NCBI RefSeq assembly: GCF_029784135.1
Contig: NC_073745.1
Span: forward strand, 97,671,105-97,735,104
Direction of reading: 5' to 3'
DNA from: Toxorhynchites rutilus septentrionalis
Taxonomy: Eukaryota > Arthropoda > Insecta > Diptera > Culicidae
DNA: 64,000 bases
Made by a program: the position numbers and the translations under genes. Under the pieces are notes generated by a model. That model ran no database searches. It was not told the origin of the DNA and was given only the letters and a program-made list of their open reading frames with translations. Each line of letters begins with the position of its first letter. Position 1 is the first letter of the stretch. Shown here piece after piece: positions 23,601 through 34,529 of this stretch.

Positions 23601-24283
23601 ATTACATTGTAACGGATAGTCTTAGCTCTGTCGAAGCTATCCGTTCAGTGAGGCCGGAAAAGCACTCGCCGTACTTCCTTGAGAGAATACGAGAAAATTT
23701 GAGTGCTTTATCCAGACGCTGTTATGTCATTACCTTTGTGTGGGTCCCTTCTCATTGCTCAATTCCGGGTAATGAGAGGGCTGACTCATTAGCAAAGGTA
23801 GGTGCGATTGAAGGCGATATTTATCAGCGTCAAATCGCCTTCAATGAATTTTACTCTTTAGTCCGTAAAAATACCATCGCTAACTGGCAACGCAAATGGA
23901 ACGAAGGTGAATTGGGCCGGTGGCTTCACTCGATTATCCCTAAGGTTAGCCTCAAACCATGGTTCAAAAGTCTGGACTTGAGTCGGGACTTTATTCGCAC
24001 CTTCTCCCGACTCATGTCCAATCACTGTTCGTTAGACGCGCTACTCTTTCGTTTCAATCTGGCCGGCAGCAATATCTGCGTTTGTGGCCGAGGCTACCAC
24101 GACATCGAACACGTTGTTTGGTCGTGTGAGGTGTATCTTGTTGCCAGATCGAATTTAGAGAACTCCCTTCGGGCTAGAGGAAGGCAGCCCAATGTGCCGG
24201 TGAGAGATGTGTTGGCTCGGTTAGACCTTGATTACATGTCCCAAATATATGTTTTCCTTAAATCTATCGATGTTCGTGTGTGA
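20600..24283 (+). CDS. LINE ORF2: endonuclease, reverse transcriptase, RNase H
   Basis: A protein of 1227 residues from the ATG at 20600, which overlaps the ORF1 stop by 8 bp. It nicks the target DNA and reverse-transcribes the element RNA in place. About residues 10-225 are an apurinic-type endonuclease ('LQWNCRS', 'SETWL', 'LILGDFNSHGTAWG', 'GSDHLPI'). About 470-740 are the reverse transcriptase ('SYRPIAMLSC', 'QYGFRRGKGTND', 'FLDIKGAFDSVS', 'GLPQGSCLSPLLYNFY'); its active-site box near residue 657 is LADD rather than the commoner YADD or FADD. About 945-1075 are RNase H ('YFTDGST', 'IAELAAIHWAL', 'VTDSLSSVEAI', 'GNERADSLAK'). Near 1160 is a terminal 'CVCGRGYHDIEHVVWSC' zinc motif. No break is seen, so it is probably competent. 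Confidence 0.93.
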   Translation: MSNSNREVGDITVLQWNCRSLIPKLDTFKFLIHKFNCDVFALSETWLSSRDDLSFHDFNIIRLDRDDRYGGVLLGINKCHSFFRIDLPPIGGIEAVACHANIRGKDLCIVSLYWPPRAAVSRKQLVDMCSLLPEPRLILGDFNSHGTAWGEQYDDNRSLLIYDLCNSFNMTLLNTGETTRVPKPPANPSALDLSLCSNSLSLDCKWNVIQDPNGSDHLPIKISITIGSNSPESINMAYDLTRHIDWKKYADAIALAINSRDGLPPLEEYNFLSRLIYDSAVRAQTKPIPGSTISRRPPNLWWDSQCSKLYVEKSNAFKAFRKRGTPENFQTYLALEDQFKNLIKGKKRAYWRNFVGGLSRETSMKKLWKVARNMRNRSSTNESEEYSHRWIFNFARKVCPDSAPVQKIVRDIPQDRCDLDSEFSMVEFSLALLSCNNSAPGSDRIKFNLLKNLPDVAKHRLLNLFNRFLENNIVPDDWRQVRVIAIQKPGKPASDFNSYRPIAMLSCIRKLLEKMILFRLDRWVETNGLLSDTQYGFRRGKGTNDCLALLSSEIQMAYAGKKQMASVFLDIKGAFDSVSIEVLSDKLHSRGLPPLLNNILYNLLCEKHLNFSHGDSAVSRVSYMGLPQGSCLSPLLYNFYVSDIDNCLTQNCSLRQLADDGVVSVVGSNESDLQGPLQDTLNNFSTWAIGLGIEFSTEKTEMVVFSRKHRPAKPKLQLLGKPITHAMSFKYLGVWFDSKCTWGAHIRYLSKKCQQRINFLRTITGTWWGAHPEDLIMLYRTTILSVMEYGSFCFQSAAKTHLIKLERIQYLCLRIALGCMPSTHTMSLEVLAGLLPLKDRFNLLSLRFFIRCKVMNPLVIGNFEQLIELNFHSGFMSSYHEFISMQVDPSSYIPNRVCFPDYINSSVHFDLSMKQDIHGYSDYQRSRIAPTIFDEKYGGINCDNMYFTDGSTINESTGFGVFNEFFSTSHSLQNPCSVYIAELAAIHWALDSVASRPVEHYYIVTDSLSSVEAIRSVRPEKHSPYFLERIRENLSALSRRCYVITFVWVPSHCSIPGNERADSLAKVGAIEGDIYQRQIAFNEFYSLVRKNTIANWQRKWNEGELGRWLHSIIPKVSLKPWFKSLDLSRDFIRTFSRLMSNHCSLDALLFRFNLAGSNICVCGRGYHDIEHVVWSCEVYLVARSNLENSLRARGRQPNVPVRDVLARLDLDYMSQIYVFLKSIDVRV

Positions 24284-24642
24284 TTATCCTTATATCCTTA
24301 TACCCTCCATTTCTTCCTTTATGAGTAATTGGTCCGCTTGCTATAAACAGGAGAATGAAATGTAAATTCACAATAGATGTACGAATAGATTTAAGAATTG
24401 AGTGTGTGTGATTATCAACATTGTAATAATTTCCTTATACCCCATCCTTTTCCTGAGAAAAATATGTCACCCTTCTAATCTCGAGTTCACCGCGAGTAAT
24501 CGGTTTCCCACATTACTAACCATAGATTTAAGAAAATTGTTCATATATATAGTTTTAAAAATATATTTAAGATTTCGGCTCCTTTAAACTTATGCAACTG
24601 AGCCTGTAAAAATAAACGAATTTATAAAAAAAAAAAAAAAAA
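24284..24642 (+). other. LINE 3' untranslated region and poly(A) tail
   Basis: About 340 bp of AT-rich 3' UTR, with 'aaaataaacg' (AATAAA-like) at about 24610 shortly before about 20 As. The target-site duplication follows. Confidence 0.75.
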
Positions 24643-25014
24643 AAAAGTTGCTTCACTCTCAATGCTGTAACTCACGAACCAATCGACCGATTGCTGTCAA
24701 ATTTTGACACATATCCATTAAAAGATGGTGCTTTGTGATAGCCCAGTAGATTTTTGCAAGAGGCGCCATCTAGACGCCATCCTTATGAACTTTTCAGCCG
24801 AACTGTTATCATTGATGTTAAAATCTTCCAATTCTGGCCAAAAACAGTTTTCCAACATGTCGCGAAGGCGCTCTCCATTGTCAGTAACATGACAGTCGTT
24901 CTCATCGACGAAGAAATACGGCCCGAACACTCCTCCGGCATGAAAACCACACTAAACAGTAATGTTTTTCGCATGCCATGGTCTTGCTTGAAGCACATGT
25001 GTGTTTGCATCTGA

Positions 25015-25819
25015 CCAATAACTCATATGAAGATGATTTTTTGATGAAAATCATCAGAGCCAGAGCTCAATCGGATAAGTCTCGGCGCTTCATATAGTCT
25101 AGTGGCTTTAGATTATAAGGCAATTTGTATCTTGTAAAGATGTAGCCAAAGATCATTTCGCAAAACACACCACAATGAGGTTTGATTGACGCAAAAATCT
25201 CATTAATCCATCATGAAATGACTGAGCAATTCAAAAATGGAACAGTTCATTGGAAATAAAATCCATAAATTGTAAGGAACATAAAACAATGCAAAGCGAA
25301 TGCAATTCATTTGTTCTTACTGTAATGTATCTGCACAATTATTTTCACTAAAAAGAACCGATTTTCGAGTTATTCTCACAACATCGCCTCGTAGGTCCCG
25401 AATCAAAAAATGTAGTTTATGGTCAATTCTAGCAGTACAACGACAGCGATTTACAATAACAAAAACTAAATCTAAAGAATAATCACCGAAATCAAACAAA
25501 ATAACATAATAAACATAAACCAAATCTCAACTTCAAACAAAAATATTGTCAAAGAAATAAAAACAATGTCTAACATTTTAACAAAACACATTAAAATACA
25601 TTAGAACTACGGGCCTCAGATCTATTATGTCATCCGAAAAAAGTATTCCATGAACTACAAATAAATACAAAATATTTTATTGTTCTGTTTCAATTACCAA
25701 CATTCGAGTTGTCCCAGATTTGCTTTTTCAAAGGTGTTCAAGTATACAAGTGTGTATGAATAGAATAGCACAAGATCAAGCAACGATCCTTAAAAATAAA
25801 ATTGACAATTCCTGTATGT
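25015..25819. other. No gene seen between the nest and the tubulin 3' end
   Basis: AT-rich, without recognisable coding. A second possible minus-strand polyadenylation signal (tttatt on the plus strand) lies near 25677. Confidence 0.4.
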
Positions 25820-26573
25820 TTTATTCTTCTGATAACGCAATTTAAATATTCAAATGATAAATATGAAAAATAAGAGCAAAGATAAGACGTCCGGTATTAT
25901 TATTGTTCGTTCGTAAGGTTCCCGATCGAAGGAAATAAAAGACTGACAGATACTGAGAAGACTGAACGCTTTTCCACAAACAAACAAATCTTTGGGTATA
26001 TTGCTAAATGTATGATAAACGGTCGTACAGCGAGAAGCGGATGATTCCACGAACAACTTCCGCTTTGGCAGCTCTTTCGTCACATTCCACACCTCCACAC
26101 CTCCCTTACTAAACCCCGTCCCGGATAGGTCACGCGAAAGCCAGCGATGCTCAGTGATGCAAGTTATTTCCTTCCCCTGGAAATATTGCCTGAGAGTATA
26201 GGCTTTCACGTGGTTATTCTCGCTGTTCCGGAGGGGGCGGGCGTTCAAATTTTTCGTCTCCGCTCCAAATTCAATACTAAGTCACACTCTCGCTCTCCTA
26301 CTTACACAATTGGTTTCCGTTCGATGTTTTTATGTGCGGTGAATGAATAGTTTTAATCTTTCTAAAACTTACTTGATTTTGCCTTGTCTGACTGATTAGT
26401 AAGTATGCTGAGATCCAAGAGTAGGATGAATTGTTAGAATTTTAAAGACTATTTCTCCGGCTTGTGTACACATAAAACACATCGATTCGATTTATCTAAC
26501 TAAAATAATAAATAGTAAAAATGCTTCTCGAAATAGCCGAGGAGTTGTCAGCAACAGCAGCAGCAGCAGTGAT
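25820..26573 (-). other. Probable 3' UTR of the beta-tubulin gene
   Basis: It runs downstream of the tubulin stop to an AATAAA on the minus strand at 25825-25820. A CTG/CAG repeat (26550-26568) lies just after the stop. The end point is inference; the signal near 25677 is an alternative. Confidence 0.4.
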
Positions 26574-27527
<954 letters not shown>

Positions 27528-27598
27528 CTAAAATTGCAAGAAAAAAAAAGTGTGAGTGTTGGTAATCACAGGTCGGTCACGCACAGTTTCGGTCATAC
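27528..27598 (-). other. 71-bp tubulin intron
   Basis: Minus-strand GT (27598-27597, GTATGA) to AG (27529-27528, preceded by a T-rich tract). It is phase 0 and joins CLQ to GFQ. Confidence 0.92.
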
Positions 27599-27843
27599 CT
27601 GCAGGCAGTCGCAGTTTTCGCACTCTTTGCGCACTACATCCAGCACAGCATCGACCAGCTCGGCACCCTCGGTATAGTGTCCCTTGGCCCAGTTGTTGCC
27701 GGCACCAGACTGTCCGAAGACGAAGTTATCGGGACGGAAAAGTTTGCCGTATGGTCCGGAGCGAACGGCCTCCATAGTACCCGGTTCAAGATCCAGCAGA
27801 ATGGCACGTGGTACATATTTGCCACCCGAGGAACGAGATACCG
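27599..27843 (-). CDS. betaTub60D: Beta-3 tubulin, exon with the isoform-specific insertion
   Basis: 245 bp with an AG acceptor at 27845-27844. It begins in phase 1 with [18 protein letters not shown] and ends with [11 protein letters not shown] at the GTATGA donor. The segment between NEA and GGK is seven residues (SAVSRSS) where ordinary beta-tubulins have one. This reproduces the six-residue insertion that marks insect beta-3 tubulin. The intron interrupts the codon right at the edge of the insertion. The exon also carries '[20 protein letters not shown]', a universal beta-tubulin block. Confidence 0.96.
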
Positions 27844-28173
27844 CTGCGGGGGGAACAAAAACAAACAAGATTTAAAAAAATCTTATATGAGCCTTGAGTT
27901 AAAGTTGAAAAGTATTTTGTTTTTAATCATCTCAAAAATAAACAGATTTTCTGTCATTGTTTTTTCTGAGTTATTTTAGTATATTGTAAACATTTTTCAA
28001 GAATCAGGAAAAGGATCATATGAAGTTTTCGCATCCGGGTTATCGGATTTCGGAGTCGGAGCATATATAATATTATAATATTTCATTGTTACTGTTATTG
28101 TTAAGCATTCAATTGGTTTTCATTCGTGTTACCTATAGTATCTACTCTATCATTTTCGTTCATTGTTTTTTTA

Positions 28174-30360
28174 ATGGAGGGAAACGAATCCTCCGATGCT
28201 GATATGAGAAGATTGGATCCTCCTCCTGATGGTTTTTTTTAAGTTTCGCGATTTAGAAAAAAGAATTATCATTCTTTGGCCAATAGTGGCTCTGTACCAA
28301 GTAGTTCCTCTCAGAATCTACATATCGAGAGTGTTCCTCCCATAAACCTTTCTCGTATGAGACAGCATCCGGATGTTCAGAGCGCTTCGAAGAAACGTTG
28401 GGGGGTTTTCTTCTGTCCCAAAGGGAAACTCAGTACTCAAGTGTTTTGGAGATTACAAAGGTGAACAAGTCCAAGCTTCGTGTTATGCTGTCAGATTGTA
28501 AAGAAGCTAACGAGGTTGGTCATAATAATTCGTTCACTAATGAATATCGAGTGTATATTCTGACTCACATTGTTGAAATTCAAGAAGCGGTCTACAAACT
28601 CTATGAAAACGTCTTTTTATATACAATGACCCTGGAAATTATAGCTGGCATACCTCCTCTTTCTGCGCGCTTTTTCGTGTTATCATTACTTTTTTTTATA
28701 AGCTGTAAAACTCTTAATCCGATAGTAATAGCAAACTTTGAAAAATGCTACCCTTAGGCACTCAAACCAAGCGAATGTATCATGGATATCATGGATTTCT
28801 GACCCAGGAAAGTTTCTCTGCTTTGTCTGGTTTCATTTTTGTTCAATCCTTCTATTAATGTGATCTGTCATGGAAAAATGATGTGCGTTGTATTCCAGGT
28901 AATTTCCGCCAAATTGTTATATCAGCAATATTCTTGTTAAGGAATGAACATATTGACTCAATCAAAACTTTGATAAAGGTGGATCTAGCCTTAATCGATC
29001 TACACGGTTTGGGTTGTTCAAATTTAAATCTCCACATTCCGAAGACATAATTTGCCCTGTTCGAAGTTTATTGCGGAATTGGCTGCAATATACACTGCCT
29101 TTCAACATATTCAGACATTGCCACACGAGCATATTTTCATATTTTCCGGAACTCTCAGCTCTTTAGAGGTACTCCGTTCGGTAAGGTCTAGATATTCTTC
29201 GTGATTCTTGTCTGAAAACCAACAGTCTTTAAGTGTTTTGATTAGGGCTCGGCTAGTCATATTCAGCTGAGGATAGTCACGAGACTATGAAGAAATTCCC
29301 CTTCGTATTCAATTGGAAATGACTTTTGGCTTCTTCCAGCAATTTCTCCGTCAACATGACTCAACAGTCGGTCGGGCGTTTAGTCGCTATCTCCCCCCAC
29401 TACGACTCGACTATCTCATTTCATTCTTCCCCGTCAAATAAACTTCATTGCATTTTGAAGTGACTCCCCTTAAAATGAATTTGTTTCTCTCTCTCATGTA
29501 TCACGTATGCATGTATCTACAGGTGAACTAGTTTTTTTTGTATCGTACACGAAAATTACTCACCCATATAAAATAGCGTGAAGTGTTTGTTTCAGAACCT
29601 CTGACAAATTTGTGAATATTGTTGATATATACCCGTTTTCTTGTATATTTTTTCACAAAATTAAACTCGGAAACAAAGTGAACTAAAATTTTGTTTGGAA
29701 TTCCTCCCGAACTGCACACTGTTTAATAATACTAACGCAAGGACCTTTATAGCATACCTAATAACTGTCCAAATGCGTTGGTTTGAGTTCACGGTGGGTA
29801 GACAATAAACCGTCCATTAATGTTGTAACTACTTTTTGCCTTAGAAATCAAGTTTTCATTTCACTTTATATGCACGTAAAAATAAGATTGTGTACGCGGA
29901 TAAAGAGATTCATGTCAGGGGGAAGTAGAAGTGTGGATTGAAATCAGTTGGATGAGGAGGCAGATGTGTATTCATTAGCCACGTTAATTAGAATAATCAT
30001 TGACTAGAATAGTTCATCAGTCATTTCGGGCCTAGGTTTTGATGAGTAGATCATTTAATATCACTTTTGTATGAATTCCCTCTCATTGTTCAATACCAGG
30101 AAATGAGAAAGCAGATTTACTTAATAAGTAGGGCGTTACGGAAGGACTTTTATTTCATTGGCCTATTACTTTTGATGAATATCTTCATTTTTCTCGTGAA
30201 CGTAAACTCGAGTCTAGGCAGACAAGACGGAATAGTAGTGATAAAGGTCGGTCGTAATATTCTATCATTTCCAGAGTTTCCCTCAAATCATGGTTCAAAG
30301 AATAATAGTTATTCTCATTATTTAATACGGGTAGTGTGCAGACTCATGTTTAAGAAGCCT
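28174..30360 (+). pseudogene. Decayed, internally deleted I-like LINE inside the tubulin intron
   Basis: Fragments in order match the intact LINE at 18.5-24.6 kb. They are an ORF1 start (28174), part of the gag core (28440-28590, 'EITKVNKSKLRVM', 'EYRVYILTHIVEI'), a jump to late ORF2 (28610-28750, 'MTLEIIAGIPPLSARF'), and RNase H (29060-29240, 'IAELAAIYTAFQHI'). After an insertion it continues with 'IPSHCSIPGNEKAD' (30063-30120) and 'RVSLKSWFKE' (30275-30310). Many stops and frameshifts. It runs opposite to the tubulin gene. Confidence 0.78.
29245..30058 (+). repeat. Dispersed repeat inserted into the decayed LINE
   Basis: The LINE's RNase H frame stops near 29245 and resumes at 30060. The left 500 bp of the insert ('agggctcggc', 'gactatgaagaaattc', 'ttcattcttccccgtcaaat', 'atcacgtatgcatgtat') returns in reverse complement at 44860-45290. 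The end phrase 'ggacctttatagcatacc' is also at about 445-465. Class unknown, no coding capacity seen. Confidence 0.65.
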
Positions 30361-30944
30361 CTCATAATATTTTATTATGAATTGTTATATAATTATTGAA
30401 ACTGTACAATTTTTAGAAAAGATGATAGGGTTTTCATGCCTTTTTGAGAAAAGAATATTTGCATTGTTCTACTCACAGAAGCTTTCCCTATTCATATTCA
30501 ACACGACTCATTGATGCTTTACGTTGCCAAGCCAGTAGAAACAAATTCAGTCATAAAAAAAAAAAATTCAAAAAAAAAATTCTTGCATAACACACTACAG
30601 GCGCGAGACGGAGAAGATGTGTTGATTGATAGCACAATTTGTATGATTAACCTTCGCCAAAAAAAAACAAAAAAGAGCGAAAAAAAATGAATGCATCACG
30701 AGCTCTGTTCGTGAATCCGAGACACGCTTTTCATCGCCGAATGTGCTCCATTGCATTCTAATGATTGCAATAAATTCTCACAGCGGAAGTCATTAATGCC
30801 AGCAACGGTTCTGGGTTCACTTCTTCTCTGTGTCTTCTAGTCTGCTGAATGATCGGTTCGCTTAGGTGTGCGCAAACCCATCTACGGAACATTCCTCATC
30901 GATGGCTCACGATTTCTGCCAGGGAGGCCCGATTTTAAACTCAC

Positions 30945-31053
30945 CTGAAGCTTCATTGTAGTACACGCTGACACGTTCCAATTGCAGATCCGATTCTCCG
31001 TGGTAGATTCCGGTAGCGTCGATTCCATGCTCCTCGGAGATGATTTCCCAGAA
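30945..31053 (-). CDS. betaTub60D: Beta-3 tubulin, first exon visible in the window
   Basis: 109 bp encoding [20 protein letters not shown] and [16 protein letters not shown], plus the first base of the next codon. The acceptor (TTACACAG, 31056-31054) and donor (GTGAGT) are good. Insect beta-tubulins place MREIVHIQAGQCGNQIGAK (19 residues) in a preceding exon. The three exons here give 435 residues, so 19 more make 454, the length known for Drosophila betaTub60D. That first exon was not found on the minus strand up to 64000. Confidence 0.95.
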
Positions 31054-32848
31054 CTGTGTAATAGATATAAGGGGAAAAAATAGAAATCAGAAATCTGTAT
31101 CACTTTGGGACAGTGTAAGATTATTTGAACCACCAATTCGATTCATGGGGACATGATAATCGGATAGACTCGGAAACAGTTATTCGCTGTCACGCATCGA
31201 TAATTGCCTTAAAAGAACCCAACTGCCGAATTATATCACGAAAGCAACGACACGGAAAAGTGCCATTCCGTTCTTCGCGTGCAAAACCTATAATTAGTCC
31301 AATCCCTACCGCACAACTATCGCTTATTATTCTAACGGAGTTGCAAGATTGAAAACCCACCCATCGGAAAGTCGCACCGCATCCAACACAGGCCAACGAC
31401 CCTGCGGGGAAATTTTAACGGCAATGATTGGCTATCGCTGTTCCGACTTCAAATTCGGTTTGACAGATTAGGAAAAAGTCATGCATGGAAAGATTTGATT
31501 CACCACATTAAACACCCATCGCTTGCAGCGAGTGTAACCAATGCAACGAAAGTGCAGCATCCAAAAGCAACTACGCACTCCTGCCAAGAAATAACAAATG
31601 ACATGTTTATTTTTAGAATTCTATAATTTATGTGCCCATTCCGCGTCGTGCCGGGCTTAGCTACGAGAGATATTTATCCCTTCGGCTTCTGAGTTGCGTT
31701 GCATCATGGGAACGGTGCGCGCGCCTGACAGCGTCGACCATCGCTGCGGCTGCTGCAGATCTCTCCGCCATGGTCCACGGAGCGTACCGTCGGAGGAAAT
31801 GCGTTCACTTTCAAGGAAAAACCTTCACTTTCGTTGGTGACGGGAGGAACCGTCCACCAGCTGCTGCTGCCGGAGATCCAAGAGCGAAACGCTGACACGA
31901 CCATCGCATCCACTTAGACGCGTGTGAAAGAAGAAACCCCACAAGTTTTACAACACAGCAAAGGCGTTGTTGTCAGGCCGGCGTCCGTCCAGCCGGCATC
32001 GATATCCCAGGGCTCATCGAGTCCGCTCGCCGACCCTTTGTTCCGCTGCCCCACGTGCTATCGTCATCGAGACGGTTCGACTGGTGAGATGTTTCTATTT
32101 GGTTTCCATCCCATGTTATGCTTCACTTTCTGCCTTTCATCGGACGAAGGCCATCGTGCGTCGTCGGAAGAGTCACTGTGCGAAAGAGGCTTCCTGTTCC
32201 GCCCAAAAAGACACGTCCGCCCAAAGCATCCGCCAAGTTTTATAGAACTTATATCGCTCCGTGGGATAGATAACATTAATGGATGGATGAGGATGGGTAA
32301 ATTGTGAGAATGAAATGATTTCGCAAAACTAACATAGGTTTTGAGTGGGCTTGAAGAGACCAGAACTATACCAATATAACCTTAATTGCACGAAAGTCAA
32401 GTTCATGCGCTCCAAACGAAATAAATCATAAACTATAAATCATTACAACCGCCACGCTTTTTAAACAAAGCTTGCACCTGTGTTACTTTTATGCACGTAA
32501 TTTAGCGAGACGCACATAAATTTTGAAGCAGATCTCGCGAAAACAAAACGTCACTTCCTCTGCTGACAGCTAGGTGGTGCTGATGCTGTTGAGTAGAGGT
32601 ATACTTGACTCTTTTCGAACATATATCCAAACTGTGACAAATTATTCGTGTTAATCGTGTCAAATCATGTGTTCATCGTCAATTTCAATTGAGGCCAAAA
32701 TTTGAGCCAGCATTAATCTCAATCTTTGAAGCATTGTTGCAAACGAAGCAATTCAAATTGATAAAATCCATAGCGCTGGTAGGCTTTATGATTTGCTATT
32801 TGGGGCGATGAATACAACACACAATTTCATTCAGTCACAAATACACAT
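31054..32848. other. No gene recognised; partly GC-richer, probably tubulin intron 1
   Basis: About 31630-32270 is richer in G+C than its surroundings and holds several open frames on both strands. None resembles a protein I know, and no start or splice context stands out. If the tubulin first exon lies beyond 64000, all of this is intronic and could hold control elements (inference). Confidence 0.4.
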
Positions 32849-33777
32849 AGGGGAAGTGGGGGCAAAGGAATGGGGGGCCTAAGGAATATGTCCATTACCG
32901 GCGTCCACATACCGCTTAAATTCCCGTTTTTGTTGGAATATTATAGTTCAACTCATTGTTGTTCAAAATAGCATAGGGCTTTTACTATAAAAATTCAAAA
33001 TAGCACATTTTCATCATTAAAAAAAAGGTGAAAAATCGATCGTTTTTTTTTGCTTGGAGGTAAAGTGGTCACTCGCAAATATCAAGCTAAATGAGATAGA
33101 TTTATGCGTTTTTTTATCCAAATTAGTCCAAATCATGTTATATATAGTAGGTACAAGTATGAAATAAACTTGGCCTATTCACCTAAAGTCTCAATTTAAT
33201 TTTTTTAATGCATACAAAAACTTTGTAAGAAACACATAACATTCTGCAAAATGAGGCATGGTTTAGTTGGAGTGGCATATTTTTCCAGGGTCAAAGCCTC
33301 AAAAGGAACCTTTTCAAGAGCAGAATGTGATGAGGTATATAAGCTTTAGTAAACAGAACATTGTAAGTCGTTATGCACCTATGACCACTTTGCCCCCAAA
33401 TATCAAAGTAATTTTATGCTAATCAATCGCTAAAATTGAACAAAAAATCTGTTCACCTCTCCTAGCATATATGAGAACAGTCGTCCGAACTGATGATTTG
33501 TCCAACATATGAGATTGAATAAACTAAATGTCACGAGAAATTCCTTAGATACCATGCGCACAGAACTACGGCCGGATGGCTATCGTGAGAGCAGTTTCTG
33601 TTTTTATTTATATTTTGAATTGTGACAGTAGTACTGAAGTACAGGGTGACTCAAAAGTCATTAAATTCTTCAAACATAAGGTGACTATCAATACGGTGTC
33701 AATAGCCAATAGTTATATCTATTAAACAAGCAGGTGACCATTTTGCCCCCCATGACCAATTTGCCCCCACTACCCCT
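32849..33777. mobile_element. ~930-bp MITE-like element, 'gggggcaaa' variant
   Basis: The left end 'aggggaagtgggggcaaa' and the right end 'tttgcccccactacccct' form terminal inverted repeats. The body aligns with 14209-15146. The terminal theme recurs inside ('gtaaagtggtcac', 'ccactttgccccc', 'gaccattttgcccccc'). Non-coding. Confidence 0.7.
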
Positions 33778-33994
33778 AACATAAGACGTTGATCAAAAAT
33801 CCGTAAAAGGTATTTTTTCAAATACATTTTAGTCTTCGTTTAGCCGCATGGAAGCAGTTTATTTTTTTTTCAATAATAAAACAAACTATTAGGCATTTTA
33901 TTGTTTCTAGTGTGTAAATACATTCATTTTTATTAGAGTCATTGATAAAAAGGGGAAATATGGAAAAACATTCAAAAAACCATTTTGAAATGTT

Positions 33995-34420
33995 CAAAAT
34001 TAAAAATCTTGCCTCTTCCATTTCTAATCACTTCAAAAATACGATTTGGCATGGATATCGACAAATTTAGTAATCTTACCATGACAATTTTCTCCGCCAT
34101 TACTGAATGACCGTTCGTATGCTGGCAATGGTGATATTGCCATCTGAAAACACCAACCCATCATTATCCTTCAGAAGTTTTCTATGGGATTGTAATCCTG
34201 TCTGCAATGTTCATTTAATGAATCCAAGCCTTTGATTGCTTGGGAATGTGAATCGATACATTGTTATGCTAAAATATTAGTTCCTCGTTTCCGTCGATCT
34301 CGATGTAAGGAATTAAAATATCTTCCCATAGCTCCAGTCACATTTCTGAATTCGTTGGAGTTGGAATGAAACAAATGGGATATGTTCCTCGTTTGCTGAT
34401 AGAAAAAATACTCCCAACAT
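33995..34420 (-). pseudogene. Tc1-like transposase relic
   Basis: Read on the minus strand, fragments resemble Tc1-type transposase: 'YIEIDGNEELIF' with a decayed 'QHNNVSIHIPKQSKAW' (normally QHDNA), then 'ITIP' for the PDLNPIEN box, and 'ISMPNRIFEVIRN' near the C-terminus. Many frameshifts. Catalytic residue 2 appears as Asn. Confidence 0.65.
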
Positions 34421-34529
34421 CGTCAAACTCCCACCTCCAAACAGAATGCGAAATCAAAAAACATGTCACGTTTTTATTGAATAGTTTCAACGTTTTTCAC
34501 TAATACTGCAGTGAACAGATTTTGGTATT

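Larger units (their letters stand above)
18525..24642 (+). mobile_element. Full-length non-LTR retrotransposon with RNase H (I-like group)
   Basis: About 6.1 kb: a 5' UTR, two long overlapping ORFs, a 3' UTR and a poly(A) run of about 20, bounded by a 12-bp target-site duplication. ORF1 has a triple zinc knuckle. ORF2 has endonuclease, reverse transcriptase, RNase H and a terminal zinc motif. RNase H in ORF2 points to the I group rather than Jockey, which lacks it; the exact clade is inference. Both ORFs are uninterrupted, unlike every other element here, which indicates recent insertion. A decayed relative lies at 28174-30360. Confidence 0.9.
16879..24806 (-). mobile_element. Deleted mariner copy, itself split by two insertions
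   Basis: TA flanks (16877-16878, 24807-24808) surround inverted ends: 'acagtttgactgaaaagttt' on the left, and 'acagttcggctgaaaagttc' as the complement of the right end. On the minus strand the 5' leader is at 24806-24655. The transposase N-terminus follows at 18506-18375 (ATG, 'EFRVLIKHCFLMEK', then after a frameshift 'TVQTKAWLDKCNPDSAP'), and the C-terminus at about 17060-16930 ('AYFEEKPKEYYEN', 'LQDHYDRCIALEGN'). The catalytic middle is missing. ITmD37E (17073-18370) sits at the deletion point and the LINE (18525-24642) sits in the leader. Confidence 0.85.
16650..25014 (-). mobile_element. Outer rosa-like transposon relic, split by a nested insertion
   Basis: On the minus strand the transposase starts near 25010 ('VWCGFHAGG', 'GPYFFVDEN') and runs to 24809, where it reads 'ENCFWPELEDFNIND'. 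It resumes at 16876 with 'WFQQD', a decayed 'CHTAHFTMDQLKNMF', 'ISRNG' and 'DLTPLDFFLWGYVKS', ending near 16650. Joining the two edges restores the order of motifs seen in the rosa-like copy at 10.3-11.6 kb, so 16879-24806 is a later insertion. Frames are broken in several places. It is the oldest layer of the nest. Confidence 0.8.
27844..30944 (-). other. 3.1-kb tubulin intron containing TE remains
   Basis: GTGAGT donor at 30944-30939 and CCCCGCAG acceptor at 27844. Most of it is a decayed LINE (28174-30360) with a second repeat inserted. The rest (about 30361-30944) has A-rich runs and no gene. Confidence 0.9.

Noticed and set aside
31632..32307. Overlapping open frames in a GC-richer block upstream of the tubulin exons
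   Set aside because: Frames on both strands are open because stop codons are rarer in GC-rich DNA. None resembles a known protein.
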